The notes below the pieces were generated by a model. The model worked only from the letters and a program-made list of their open reading frames with translations, had not been told where the DNA came from and made no database searches. A stretch of DNA of 64,000 bases, from the NCBI GenBank assembly GCA_963740255.1, contig CAVUDO010000002.1:744001-808000 (forward strand). Reading direction: 5' to 3'. Positions 24,892 through 33,195 of this stretch are shown here, piece after piece (position 1 is the stretch's first letter; every line of letters begins with the position of its first letter). Made by a program: the position numbers and the translations under genes. Source of the DNA: CAVUDO01 sp963740255. Its GTDB lineage: Bacteria > Actinomycetota > Actinomycetes > Mycobacteriales > Cryptosporangiaceae.

Positions 24892-25515
24892 TTATCCGGT
24901 GAAATGCCCGGGCCAGTCGGCGTGCGGGATCCGGGTGATCTCCCGTACCCCACCGACGGTCCCCCACTCGTTGCCGCCGAGCCGGGACAGCGGCCGGAGC
25001 AGGTCGAGCCGTGGACTGCCGTCCTCCAGCACGGTCGGCGCGATCGCGGCGTGCACCACCCGCCCCATCACGACCCAGGAGTTGCCGAGCCCCAGCACCG
25101 CGTGCAGCACACACTCCAACGCCACCGGCGAGTCGGCCACCCGCGGCGGCTTGACCCGCAGGCTCGGCTCACGCGCGACACCCACGGCGTCGAACTCGCT
25201 CACCCCGCCCGGGAAGTCGGTGGCGGTGGCATTGATCTGCTCGAACAGCGGTTCCGGAGCGAGGTTGACCACGAACTCCCGGGTCGCCTCCACATTGCGC
25301 AGCGAGTCCTTGCGGCCGACGGAGGTGAACTGGACCACCGGCGGATCGACGCACGCCACCGTGAAGAAGGAGTGCGGAGCCAGGTTGTCGACACCGTCGG
25401 CGGAGGTGGTCGACACCCAGGCGATCGGCCGCGGCACCACCACCGCGGTGAGCAGCCGGTAGAACGGGAAGGGGCCGATGACATCCGGGTCGAAGTCTGC
25501 ACGCACGCCCCCCAT
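24892..25515 (-). CDS. Flavin reductase family protein
   Basis: A 207-aa FMN-binding split-barrel protein of the flavoredoxin type. PFYRLLTAVVVPRPIAWVST and NLAPHSFFTVACVDPPVVQF are the usual FMN-binding stretches, and ATREFVVNLA follows. It could reduce free flavin for a monooxygenase or act as a flavin-dependent reductase itself. ATG 25515 gives a typical length. 16 nt separate it from the MGMT gene on the same strand, so co-transcription is likely. Confidence 0.9.
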   Translation of the reverse strand: MGGVRADFDPDVIGPFPFYRLLTAVVVPRPIAWVSTTSADGVDNLAPHSFFTVACVDPPVVQFTSVGRKDSLRNVEATREFVVNLAPEPLFEQINATATDFPGGVSEFDAVGVAREPSLRVKPPRVADSPVALECVLHAVLGLGNSWVVMGRVVHAAIAPTVLEDGSPRLDLLRPLSRLGGNEWGTVGGVREITRIPHADWPGHFTG

Positions 25516-25531
25516 CCTGCCCGCTCCGGGT

Positions 25532-26110
25532 TCAGCCCATCGCCAGCAGGTCGTCCAGCGTCTGGGGCAACACGCCCTCCAGGGCGAGCAGGCGACGTTT
25601 CGCCTCCAGGCCGCCGCCGAACCCGTGCAGGTTGCCGTCGCTCGCGATCACCCGGTGGCACGGCACCACAAGGGCGACCGGATTGCCCGCCATCGCACGT
25701 CCGACGGCCCGGGCCGCGTCGTACGCCGACTCGCCCGGGCCGACCAGGCGGCGGGAAAGGCCGACGTAGCTGATGGTCTGGCCGTATCCCACGGTGGCGG
25801 CCAGCTCCCGCTGTGCCCGCTGGGCGAACCCGGTGCTCAGGCGCCAGTCGACCGGCACGCTGAAGGCACGACGCTGGCCGGCGAAGTACTCGACCAGCTC
25901 GTGCCGCACCTGGTCGAGGTGGTCGTCAAGCGCGCCGTCGACGAGGTCGGCGACCCGGGCCGATGCGGCCCTGGCCCGCTCGACACCGCCGAACGCCAGC
26001 GCGAGAAGGCCCGCACGGGTCACGGCCACCGCGAGCGGCCCGACCGGACTGTCGAACTCCGCGCAGGCGCACCGGGGCCCGGCATCCGCGACGGACTCCC
26101 ACACAGCCAC
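25532..26110 (-). CDS. Methylated-DNA-[protein]-cysteine S-methyltransferase
   Basis: A 192-aa suicide repair protein that takes methyl groups from O6-methylguanine. The acceptor cysteine is in VVPCHRVIASDGNLHGFGGG, preceded by the DNA-binding YGQTISYVGLSRRL and GRAMAGNPVAL. The N-terminal domain is short and divergent. GTG 26110 or GTG 26104 starts are both possible; neither has a clear ribosome-binding site. Cytoplasmic. Confidence 0.93.
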   Translation of the reverse strand: MAVWESVADAGPRCACAEFDSPVGPLAVAVTRAGLLALAFGGVERARAASARVADLVDGALDDHLDQVRHELVEYFAGQRRAFSVPVDWRLSTGFAQRAQRELAATVGYGQTISYVGLSRRLVGPGESAYDAARAVGRAMAGNPVALVVPCHRVIASDGNLHGFGGGLEAKRRLLALEGVLPQTLDDLLAMG

Positions 26111-26270
26111 GGCCGCACTGTAGAGCGCGGCTCTGACAACTCTGAGTGCCCGCACGCTTTGCGGTCCCGTGCGACCGTCGGGGTCAGCCGGGCACCAGCG
26201 CGGCGCCCCGGCCCGCCCGTGGTTACCCTCACCCCTGACCCCCGCCTGCCCTTCCGACCCGAGGTGGACC

Positions 26271-26981
26271 GTGCCGGACACGACACTCGCCGACGTGTGG
26301 CAGGACGTGATCGGCACCCAGCCCGATCCGCCACCCGCCCTGGTGCTGGCCACCGCCGCCGTGGCGGTCGCCGCGGTGGCGTTCCCCGCGGCCTGGCGAG
26401 TGTCCCGCAACGTCGTGACGATCGCGCACGAGGGCGGGCACGCCCTCGCCGCGCTGGCCAGCGGCCGGCGGCTGTCCGGGATCCGGCTGCACTCGGACAC
26501 CTCGGGCGTCACGGTGTCCCGCGGCCGCCCGACCGGGCCAGGAATGATCGCGACCCTCGTCGCCGGCTATCCCACGCCGCCCCTGCTCGGCCTGGCGGTG
26601 GCGGCGATGCTCGCCTCGGGGCGGATCACCGCCACGCTGTGGATCGGTCTCGCCCTGCTGGCCGGAATGCTGATGGCCATCCGGAACATCTTCGGTGTGG
26701 TGTCGGTGGTGGTCACGGGTGCGGTGGTCTTCGCCGTGTCGTGGTTCGCCCCGGCTCCGGTGCAGGCCGCGTTCGCCTACCTCGTCGCCTGGTTCCTGTT
26801 GATCGCCGGCGCACGACCCGTGATCGAGTTGCAGCGCCTGCGTCGGCGCGGCGGCGCGCCGCACTCCGACGCCGACCAGTTGGGCCGGCTGGTGGGCATC
26901 CCGCCATTCCTCTGGGTGGCGCTGTTCGCGGTGGTCGCGGTGGTCGCCCTGGTCACCGGTGCCCGCCTGCTGCTGCCGTGA
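26271..26981 (+). CDS. M50 family metallopeptidase-like membrane protein
   Basis: A 236-aa polytopic protein with a zinc-protease motif HEGGHALAAL about residue 50 followed by five or so hydrophobic helices (IATLVAGYPTPPLLGLAVAA; TLWIGLALLAGMLMAI; VVSVVVTGAVVFAVSW; LWVALFAVVAVVALVTGARL). It fits the M50 (site-2-like) group found in actinobacteria. The second metal-ligand motif is not clear, so activity is uncertain. GTG 26271 has GAGGTGG upstream. Confidence 0.82.
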   Translation: MPDTTLADVWQDVIGTQPDPPPALVLATAAVAVAAVAFPAAWRVSRNVVTIAHEGGHALAALASGRRLSGIRLHSDTSGVTVSRGRPTGPGMIATLVAGYPTPPLLGLAVAAMLASGRITATLWIGLALLAGMLMAIRNIFGVVSVVVTGAVVFAVSWFAPAPVQAAFAYLVAWFLLIAGARPVIELQRLRRRGGAPHSDADQLGRLVGIPPFLWVALFAVVAVVALVTGARLLLP

Positions 26982-27042
26982 CGGGCCCGCCGCACGGACC
27001 GTCGGTGCGGCGCGGGAGCGACCCGCTGTGGCGCCTCCTGCG

Positions 27043-27066
27043 GTACGCCGGCGTACTTGTAGTACG
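27043..27066 (+). promoter_or_regulatory. Overlapping palindromes upstream of DUF1304 gene
   Basis: GTACGCCGGCGTAC (27043-27056) is a perfect 14-bp palindrome. CGTAC (27052-27056) then pairs again with GTACG (27062-27066) across TTGTA. The two dyads lie 54-77 bp upstream of ATG 27120, where a dimeric repressor of the TetR or MarR type could act. No regulator gene adjoins. Confidence 0.5.
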
Positions 27067-27119
27067 GTTCACGCGCCGCGACCGCGGCAGCGAAACAGAC
27101 CGCTGGAACGGTGAAATCA

Positions 27120-27485
27120 ATGGAGCTCGTCGCGGAAGTGCTGATCGGGATCATCGCGGCCTTGCACGTGTGGTTCCTGGTCCTGGAGATGTTCCTGTGG
27201 CAGAAGCCGCTCGGCCTCAAGACGTTCGGCCTGAGCGCCGAGCACGCCGCGGTGTCGGCGTCGCTGGCCAAGAACCAGGGCCTCTACAACGGCTTTCTGG
27301 TGGCCGGGCTGGTGTGGGGCCTGATCGCGGCCGACCCGGTCGGGTTCCAGTTCAAGGTGTTCTTCCTGGGCTGTGTGCTGCTGGCCGGCCTGTACGGAGG
27401 CGCCACCGTGTCGCGGCGGATCCTCGTCGTGCAGGCGCTGCCCGCCGCCATCGCGCTGGCGCTGGTGCTGGTGGCGCACAACTGA
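27120..27485 (+). CDS. DUF1304 family membrane protein
   Basis: A 121-aa integral membrane protein with four predicted helices: VAEVLIGIIAALHVWFLVL, GFLVAGLVWGLIA, FKVFFLGCVLLAGLYG and LPAAIALALVLVAHN. The start MELVAEVL and EMFLWQKPLGLKTFGLSAEH match DUF1304. ATG 27120 is preferred to GTG 27111. Function unknown. It has its own upstream palindromes and a strong downstream terminator, so it appears to be a single-gene unit. Confidence 0.88.
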   Translation: MELVAEVLIGIIAALHVWFLVLEMFLWQKPLGLKTFGLSAEHAAVSASLAKNQGLYNGFLVAGLVWGLIAADPVGFQFKVFFLGCVLLAGLYGGATVSRRILVVQALPAAIALALVLVAHN

Positions 27486-27501
27486 CCCACGGTGCACCTA
27501 C

Positions 27502-27537
27502 CGCCGCCCACCGCCCCCGTCCGGGCGGTGGGCGGCG
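27502..27537 (+). terminator. Strong intrinsic terminator after DUF1304
   Basis: A perfect 15-bp GC stem (27502-27516 with 27523-27537) with a 6-nt loop CCGTCC is followed by TTCTTCTCT. It starts 17 nt after the DUF1304 stop. Confidence 0.85.
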
Positions 27538-27581
27538 TTCTTCTCTCGCACCCGGCCCACTCGTCACGCCGGTCTCGTTCT

Positions 27582-27770
27582 CGTGTCGACGTCGACTTCG
27601 TGGTCAAGGACGAGGCGAAGACCCAGGTCGCCGTGAGCCACCGGCGGCTGGCCGGAGCGGAGGCCGGACAGGAGCGGAAGGTCTACTGGCGGCAGGCCAT
27701 GGCCGATCTCAAGCGGCTGCTGGAGAGCTGGCCTACCGGCGAACGTCGACAGGCGGGCCGGGCCGCCTAG
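27582..27770 (+). pseudogene. Remnant of an SRPBCC-like protein (C-terminal part only)
   Basis: About 62 codons with strong coding bias: VDVDFVVKDEAKTQVAVSHR, RKVYWRQAMADLKRLLES. The strand-plus-long-helix pattern matches the C-terminal end of SRPBCC/AHSA1-like proteins. Everything before it is replaced by the DUF1304 terminator and unrelated sequence, and there is no credible start. Its TAG overlaps the ligase stop on the other strand. Interpreted as a 5'-deleted gene. Confidence 0.6.
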
Positions 27771-29299
27771 CCTGCGCCGTGGATCGCGCGGACCGCATCG
27801 ATGGTGTCCGCCTCGTCGGCCCGCCTGTCGGTGCGGTATCCCTTCACCCGGGCGAACCGCAGCGCCACGCCGCCGGGGTACCGGGGACTGGTCTGCACGC
27901 CGTCGAACGCGACCTCGACGACCAGCTCGGGACGGACGTGGACGACCCAGTCATCCCCTGTGACGGCGAGCCCCTGCAGGTATTCGGTCTGCCAGGTGAG
28001 CATCGCGTCCGTGAGGCCCTTGAACGTCTTGCCTAGCATCACGAACCCGCCCGGCTCCCCCACCACACCGTGCGGGTCGGCCGCCCCGAGGTGGAGGTTC
28101 GACAACCACCCGCGTCGGCGGCCGTGACCCCACTCGGCGGCGAGGACGACCAGGTCGAGGGTGTGCCGCGGCTTCACCTTGAGCCAGCTGCCGCCCCGCC
28201 GGCCCGCGTCGTAGCTGCCGGTCAGCGACTTCAGCACCACGCCTTCGTGGCCGCGGCGCAGCGTCCGGGCATAGAACTCCGCCGCCTCGCCGAGGTCCCC
28301 GGTGACCTGCCGGCGGACGACCAGGTCGGGCGGCGCCACCCCTGTCAGCGCGGCGGCACGTTCCGCGCCTGGGCGGTCCAGCAGGTCCTCGCCGTCCAGG
28401 TGCAGCGCGTCGAAGAGCACCAGCGACAGCGGAACCCCCGCACGGGCGGCCGAGCGCGTTCCGATCCGGCTCGCGGTCACCTGGAATGGGCGCGGCCGGC
28501 CGGCCGGGTCGAGTGCGATCGCCTCGCCGTCGAGCACCGCCGCCGAGACGGGCAGCGCCGCGGCCGCCGCGACCACCTCAGGCACCCGCTCGGTGATGTC
28601 GTCCAGGCTCCTGGTGAACACCCGCACCTGCCCGTCCGACCGGTGCACCTGGACCCGGGCGCCGTCGAGTTTCTCCTCCACCGCCGCGACGCCCAACGAG
28701 GCCAGTGCGGTGCCGAGATCCTCCGCCGGCTGGGCGAGCATCGGCGCCAGCGGCCGCCCCACCTCCAGCCGGAACTCCGCCAGCGCCGCGGTGCCGCCGC
28801 GCAGTGCGGCCTCCGCGACCGCCCGGAGGTCACCGCGCAGCAGCACCGCCCTGCGGACATCGGCGACCGGGACGTCCGCCGCACGTGCCACGGCCTCGAC
28901 CATCACGCCGTCGAGCGCGCCCTGCCGCAGTTCGCCCGTCAACAGTTGGCGGAGGAACGCCTGCTCACTCTCGGTGGCCCGACCGAACAAGGCACCGAGC
29001 GCGTCCCGGCGAAGACGCTGCGACCCGGTGCCGGCCATCGCACCGATGTCACCGAACACGCCGTCCGCCTCGGCGACGGTCAACGTCGCCACAGCCGCCG
29101 GCGCGGGCAGGTCGCGCAGCGAGGCCCATCCCACGCCGATCTGGCGTTGCCGCAGTTCGCCACAGAGGAACGCCACGCCCGGCACGCGTTCCGGCGGTGC
29201 CAGCCCGGCGAGGCACCCGGCGAGCAGCCCGGCCTTCTCCCGCCGCGACGAGGTGGCCGCGACGCGTTGCCAGGTCTGGGCGACAGCGACAAGCAGCAT
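27767..29299 (-). CDS. ATP-dependent DNA ligase (LigB type)
   Basis: A 510-aa ATP-dependent ligase. The N-terminal ~190 residues are the DNA-binding domain. The nucleotidyl-transferase domain has VEEKLDGARVQVHR (motif I, adenylated Lys), VLDGEAIALD, EGVVLKSL (IV) and SWLKVKP (V). The OB-fold C-terminus follows from LVVLAAEWG on, ending RFARVKGYRTDRR. It resembles mycobacterial LigB. It is near Ku and the LigD polymerase and may act in end joining or as a backup ligase. The STAS gene is divergent. Confidence 0.93.
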   Translation of the reverse strand: MLLVAVAQTWQRVAATSSRREKAGLLAGCLAGLAPPERVPGVAFLCGELRQRQIGVGWASLRDLPAPAAVATLTVAEADGVFGDIGAMAGTGSQRLRRDALGALFGRATESEQAFLRQLLTGELRQGALDGVMVEAVARAADVPVADVRRAVLLRGDLRAVAEAALRGGTAALAEFRLEVGRPLAPMLAQPAEDLGTALASLGVAAVEEKLDGARVQVHRSDGQVRVFTRSLDDITERVPEVVAAAAALPVSAAVLDGEAIALDPAGRPRPFQVTASRIGTRSAARAGVPLSLVLFDALHLDGEDLLDRPGAERAAALTGVAPPDLVVRRQVTGDLGEAAEFYARTLRRGHEGVVLKSLTGSYDAGRRGGSWLKVKPRHTLDLVVLAAEWGHGRRRGWLSNLHLGAADPHGVVGEPGGFVMLGKTFKGLTDAMLTWQTEYLQGLAVTGDDWVVHVRPELVVEVAFDGVQTSPRYPGGVALRFARVKGYRTDRRADEADTIDAVRAIHGAG

Positions 29300-29453
29300 G
29301 CCCGGATCATGCCCCTTCGCGGGGGCGCGGTCACCTTCGGTGACGGGGCTAGACTCTGGCCCGGGACGAACCGGACCCGTGCCCCCCCGGCGTAGTCGAG
29401 CCGGCCGGCGGGTGAGTAACGAGCCGAAGACCGCACGAGGAGAGGTTGCTTCG

Positions 29454-29897
29454 ATGCGAGAGCGTCAGGGTCGCGCCGGTGGCCCGAACAGGGCTACACG
29501 GACCAAACCCGAGAGCTTCGGGCGGCTGCGCGTCGCGGTGGCCGAGCGGGAGCGGTACGCGCTGGTCACCGTCGCCGGCGAGGTGGACGTCACGACCGGC
29601 ACCCAGCTGCGCGAGCCCCTGCACCAACTCGTGGAGCGACGGCGGCACCACCACGTCGTCGACCTCCGCGAGGTGACGTTCCTCGACTCGACCGGCCTCG
29701 GGATCCTGGTCAACGACCACAAGCGGCTGCGCGACCGCGGCGGCTCCCTGCACGTGGTGTGTGCTCCCGGACTGGTGTCACGGGTGTTCCGGCTCACCGG
29801 TGTCGACCGGGTCGTCCCGGTGACCGAGACCGTGGAGGCGGCCGAGACCGCGCTCGCCGCCCTGCAGCCGGACTCCGACGGTCAGCACACCGCCTGA
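29454..29897 (+). CDS. STAS-domain anti-sigma factor antagonist
   Basis: A 147-aa SpoIIAA/RsbV-like protein. The STAS core runs from ALVTVAGEVDVTTGTQLREP to the phospho-acceptor motif TFLDSTGLGILVN (Ser), then LHVVCAPGLVSRVFRLTGVD. A basic ~35-residue N-terminal tail precedes the domain. GAGGAGAGG lies before ATG 29454. Its unphosphorylated form should bind an RsbW-like anti-sigma factor and free a SigF-type sigma. Its last 16 nt overlap the opposing SpoIIE-HATPase gene. Confidence 0.93.
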   Translation: MRERQGRAGGPNRATRTKPESFGRLRVAVAERERYALVTVAGEVDVTTGTQLREPLHQLVERRRHHHVVDLREVTFLDSTGLGILVNDHKRLRDRGGSLHVVCAPGLVSRVFRLTGVDRVVPVTETVEAAETALAALQPDSDGQHTA

Positions 29898-30964
29898 GCC
29901 GGCGCCGGGATCTCGAACTCGCACCAGACCGCCTTGCCGCCCGGCACGGCGCGCGCCCCCCACCGGCTGGCCACCCGCCGCACCAGGTGCAGACCCCAGC
30001 CGCTCTCGGCGTCCACGTCGGCCAGCCGGGGGCGGGGCATCGCGCGTTCGGCGTCGAACACCTCCACGACCACCCTGCTGGGCGTCCGCCGCAGCCGCAG
30101 CGCCTCGGCCGCACCGACGTGCAGCAGGGCGTTCGCGACCAGCTCGCTGACCGCCAGCACGATGTCCTCGCGGATCAACGGGGGCAGGTCCCAGGTGCTG
30201 AGCACGCCGTAGCAGAACGCGCGGGCACGGCGGGTCGGGTCCTCGCCCTCCGCGAGTTCCAGCTCGATCACCCGGACCTGGCCGACGCCGAGGCCGACCG
30301 CCGGCGGCCGCGACACGACCAGCAGGGCGGCGCCCGCAGGGGCCACCTCCTGCTCGACGACGTCCGCGAACTCCTCCACGCCGGCGACCGCGGTACCGGC
30401 CACGACCGCCGCGACCCGGCGGCTCCAGCCGGACGCCGGATCGTGTCCGTCCCCGGCCGCCCACAGTGCCGCGCTCGCGCCGGACGGCCATCCGACGACC
30501 TCCTCGGCGAACGGGCCGGTCGTCTCGCCCAGCACACCGCCGGACGGCGTGGGCACCTCCGTCACCGCCCCGTCCGGCCCGCGGAGCACCGGCACGGGGT
30601 GCCTCGCGGTGGCGTACGTCAGCACTTCCTCGACCGGGTCGGCGACCAGGTAGAGCAGGCTTGCGCGGAACGGGTCGGGCAGCTCGGTCAGCAGGCCGTC
30701 CAGCTGCGCCAGTGCTTCGCCCGGCGGGAGGTCTAGCCGGGCGTAGGCACGGATCGCCGACCGGAGCTGGAGCTGGGCAGTCTGCCGCTCCCCCACCGGA
30801 CCGCGCAGGCTGCCGGCGGTCAGCACGGTGCGGTCGGCACCGACCGGCATGGCCTCGCACCAGGCGCCGCCGGCCGCGCCCTGCACACGTTCGAGGACGG
30901 TGAGGTCCTCGGTGTCCGCGACCGGGATGCGGGAGGGGCGTGGCCAGGCCGAAAGCGCGCTCAC
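29882..30964 (-). CDS. Fusion of degenerate SpoIIE-type phosphatase and RsbW-like HATPase domain
   Basis: A 360-aa protein. Residues ~20-190 follow the SpoIIE/PP2C layout, but the metal-binding GGDWYD reads GGAWCE, the GDV.G segment reads AGSLRG and the late LYTDG region reads LWAAGDG, so phosphatase activity is probably lost. Residues ~230-355 are an RsbW-like ATPase/kinase domain with an intact N-box (LAVSELVANALLH) and G-box (SGWGLHLVRRVASRWGA). It may phosphorylate a STAS antagonist or hold a sigma factor. It converges on the STAS gene with a 16-nt overlap. Confidence 0.82.
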   Translation of the reverse strand: MSALSAWPRPSRIPVADTEDLTVLERVQGAAGGAWCEAMPVGADRTVLTAGSLRGPVGERQTAQLQLRSAIRAYARLDLPPGEALAQLDGLLTELPDPFRASLLYLVADPVEEVLTYATARHPVPVLRGPDGAVTEVPTPSGGVLGETTGPFAEEVVGWPSGASAALWAAGDGHDPASGWSRRVAAVVAGTAVAGVEEFADVVEQEVAPAGAALLVVSRPPAVGLGVGQVRVIELELAEGEDPTRRARAFCYGVLSTWDLPPLIREDIVLAVSELVANALLHVGAAEALRLRRTPSRVVVEVFDAERAMPRPRLADVDAESGWGLHLVRRVASRWGARAVPGGKAVWCEFEIPAPAQAVC

Positions 30965-31128
30965 GACCGCACCACCGTCACACCTGTCTCCCCTCTGCTG
31001 CCCGCGAAATGCTGGACGCGACGGTCGTCGTCATGCGCCGTCCCGCGCCCGAGTATGTCTCACCGACCCCGGTACCGTCCGTGCCAGCGTAGAAGCATCC
31101 CGTCGACAGCGTGCGAACCTGCGCCTAC

Positions 31129-32088
31129 TCAGCTCCGGCCGGCGTCACCGGTCGGGCGTCCCCGCGGCAGTCGCGGGCGGTCGTCGTCGAGCAGGCCGGC
31201 GAAGAGGTCCCCGTGCTCGGCGACCCGGTCGAGCACGTCGCCGATCGTGAACACCAGCTCGTCGGGGCTCCCGCATTCCTCGACCTCGTCCCAGGTCAGC
31301 GGCGTGGAGACCGTCGGCAGAGGTCGGGCCCGCACCGAGTACGGGGCGACCGTGGTCTTGGCGGTGTTGTTCTGGCTCCAGTCGATGAACACCTTGCCGG
31401 GGCGCAGCGACCGGGTCATCCGCGAAAGCACCAACCCGGGATGTTCGGCTTCGAGCCGTTCGGCCAGCGTCCGGGAATACTCGCTGGTGGCGCCCGGCGA
31501 GGCCTCCCGGACCGGCGCGTAGATCTGCATCCCCTTGGACCCCGACGACTTCGGATAGGCCGCCAGCCCGTCGTCGGACAACGCGCCCCGCAGCCACCCG
31601 GCCACCCGGCAGCACTCCACGATCGTGGCCGGCGGTCCCGGATCGAGGTCGAACACCAGCAGGTCGGGCTGGCGCACGCCGCCGCGCGGTCCGACTTTCC
31701 ACTGCGGGACGTGCAGTTCGATCGCGGCCAGGTTGGCCAGCCAGACCACGGTCGCCAGCCCGTCGACCACCACGAAGTCGATCTCGTCCCGGTTCATCGT
31801 GCTGCAGGGCACCGGCAGCCGGACGGTGCGCACCCAGGCCGGCGTGCCGGCCGGGGCGTTCTTGGCGAAGAAGCCCGCGTGTTCGACACCGTCGGGGAAA
31901 CGGGTGAGCGAGATCGGGCGATCAGCCAGGTGCGGCAGGATCGCCGGTGCGATCCTGGTGTAGTAGTCGATCAGTTCGCCTTTGGTGGTGCCGGTGTCGG
32001 GATAGAGCACCTTGTCGAGGTTCGTGAGCGCCAGCGAGCGGCCCTCGACCGCCACCGTCACCTGCTTTCCGGACGCCTGACCGGCCAC
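31129..32088 (-). CDS. LigD-type polymerase (NHEJ primase-polymerase domain), stand-alone
   Basis: A 319-aa protein equal to the polymerase domain of LigD: LTNLDKVLYPDTGTTKGELI, HAGFFAKNAPAGTPAWVRTV, LLVFDLDPG with the two catalytic aspartates, GSKGMQIYAPV and DWSQNNTAKTTVAPYSVRAR. No ligase or nuclease domain is attached. GTG 32088 has GGAGGT upstream; TTG 32130 would extend it. It fills gaps at DNA ends during non-homologous end joining. Divergent from ku across 83 bp. Confidence 0.95.
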   Translation of the reverse strand: MAGQASGKQVTVAVEGRSLALTNLDKVLYPDTGTTKGELIDYYTRIAPAILPHLADRPISLTRFPDGVEHAGFFAKNAPAGTPAWVRTVRLPVPCSTMNRDEIDFVVVDGLATVVWLANLAAIELHVPQWKVGPRGGVRQPDLLVFDLDPGPPATIVECCRVAGWLRGALSDDGLAAYPKSSGSKGMQIYAPVREASPGATSEYSRTLAERLEAEHPGLVLSRMTRSLRPGKVFIDWSQNNTAKTTVAPYSVRARPLPTVSTPLTWDEVEECGSPDELVFTIGDVLDRVAEHGDLFAGLLDDDRPRLPRGRPTGDAGRS

Positions 32089-32110
32089 CCGCACACCTCC
32101 GAACTGGACT

Positions 32111-32138
32111 TTGCCGCCGGGTACCCGCAAAGTACCGT
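32111..32138 (+). promoter_or_regulatory. Candidate ku promoter
   Basis: TTGCCG (32111-32116) and TACCGT (32133-32138) with a 16-nt spacer lie 34 nt before the ku ATG, which is preceded by CAGGAG. The spacer contains GGGTACCC, an 8-bp palindrome lying centrally between the divergent polymerase and ku genes. Confidence 0.35.
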
Positions 32139-32171
32139 TACCTGCAGTAATCCCACCCAGGAGCGCTGGCT

Positions 32172-33146
32172 ATGCGTGCGATCTGGAAAGGCGTCGTCTC
32201 GTTCGGGCTCGTCACGATCCCGATCAAGCTCTTCTCGGCCACCGAGCAGCATGACGTGCCGCTGCGCCAGGTGCACGCCACCGACGGCGGACGCGTCCGC
32301 TACAAGCGGTTCTGCGAGGCCGAGGGCGAGGAGATTCCGTACAGCGAGGTGGCCAAGGGCTACGAGCTGCCCGACGGCCAGGTCGTGGTGCTCGACGACG
32401 ACGACCTGGAGAAGCTGCCGATCGCGTCCAGCCGCACCATCGACGTCCAGCGGTTCGTGCCGGCCGAGCAGATCGACGGCATCTACCTGGCCAAGAGCTA
32501 CTACCTCCAGGCCGACGGCCCCGGTGGGAAACCGTACGTGCTGCTCCGGGAGGCGCTGCAGAAGGCGGGCACGGTCGCCCTGGTGAAGGTCTCGCTCCGC
32601 CAGCGCGAGGCGCTGGCGATGCTGCGGCCCCATGGCGACGTCCTGCTGCTGCAGACGATGCTGTGGCCCGACGAGGTGCGGGACGCGTCCGAGGTGGCGC
32701 CGCCCGACGACATCTCGGTGCGGCCGCAGGAGCTGCAGATGGCCGAGTCCTACATCGAGACCCTGATCGGCGACTTCGACCCGGGCGAGTTCTCCGACGA
32801 CTACGCCGAGGCGCTGCGCCAGGTCGTCGAGGCCAAGGTCGAGGGCCACGAGCTGACCCAGCCGCCCACCCCGGACGAAGGCGGCGGAGCGGTCATCGAT
32901 CTGATGGCCGCGCTGGAGGCGAGCGTCGCCCAGGCCAGGCAGAGCCGGGGCGAGCGGCCGTCGGCGGCCAGGTCCACGCCGTCCAAGACCGCCGCCAAGA
33001 AGGCTCCGGCAGCCAAGGCGGCGACCCCGAGCAAGCGGGCGACGGCCTCGAAGTCCGCCGCGAAACCGGCTGCGAAATCGGCCAAGAAGGACGCGGCCGC
33101 CCGCAAGGCGGCACCGAAGAAGGCAGCCACCCGGCGCAGCGCCTGA
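32172..33146 (+). CDS. ku: Ku protein (NHEJ DNA-end-binding)
   Basis: A 324-aa bacterial Ku. MRAIWKGVVSFGLVTIPIKL and LRQVHATDGGRVRYKRFCEA start the beta-barrel core that rings DNA ends; IDGIYLAKSYYLQADGP and LQMAESYIETLIGDFDP are typical. After ~260 residues comes a long Lys/Ala-rich tail (KTAAKKAPAAKAA, KKDAAARKAAPKKAATRR), as in extended Ku proteins that bind DNA non-specifically. It recruits a ligase and polymerase; the divergent neighbour is the polymerase. Confidence 0.97.
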   Translation: MRAIWKGVVSFGLVTIPIKLFSATEQHDVPLRQVHATDGGRVRYKRFCEAEGEEIPYSEVAKGYELPDGQVVVLDDDDLEKLPIASSRTIDVQRFVPAEQIDGIYLAKSYYLQADGPGGKPYVLLREALQKAGTVALVKVSLRQREALAMLRPHGDVLLLQTMLWPDEVRDASEVAPPDDISVRPQELQMAESYIETLIGDFDPGEFSDDYAEALRQVVEAKVEGHELTQPPTPDEGGGAVIDLMAALEASVAQARQSRGERPSAARSTPSKTAAKKAPAAKAATPSKRATASKSAAKPAAKSAKKDAAARKAAPKKAATRRSA

Positions 33147-33195
33147 ACGCCGGCCGCATGCCGGCCAACCTGCGTGCGTCCCCCGGGCCGGTGGC

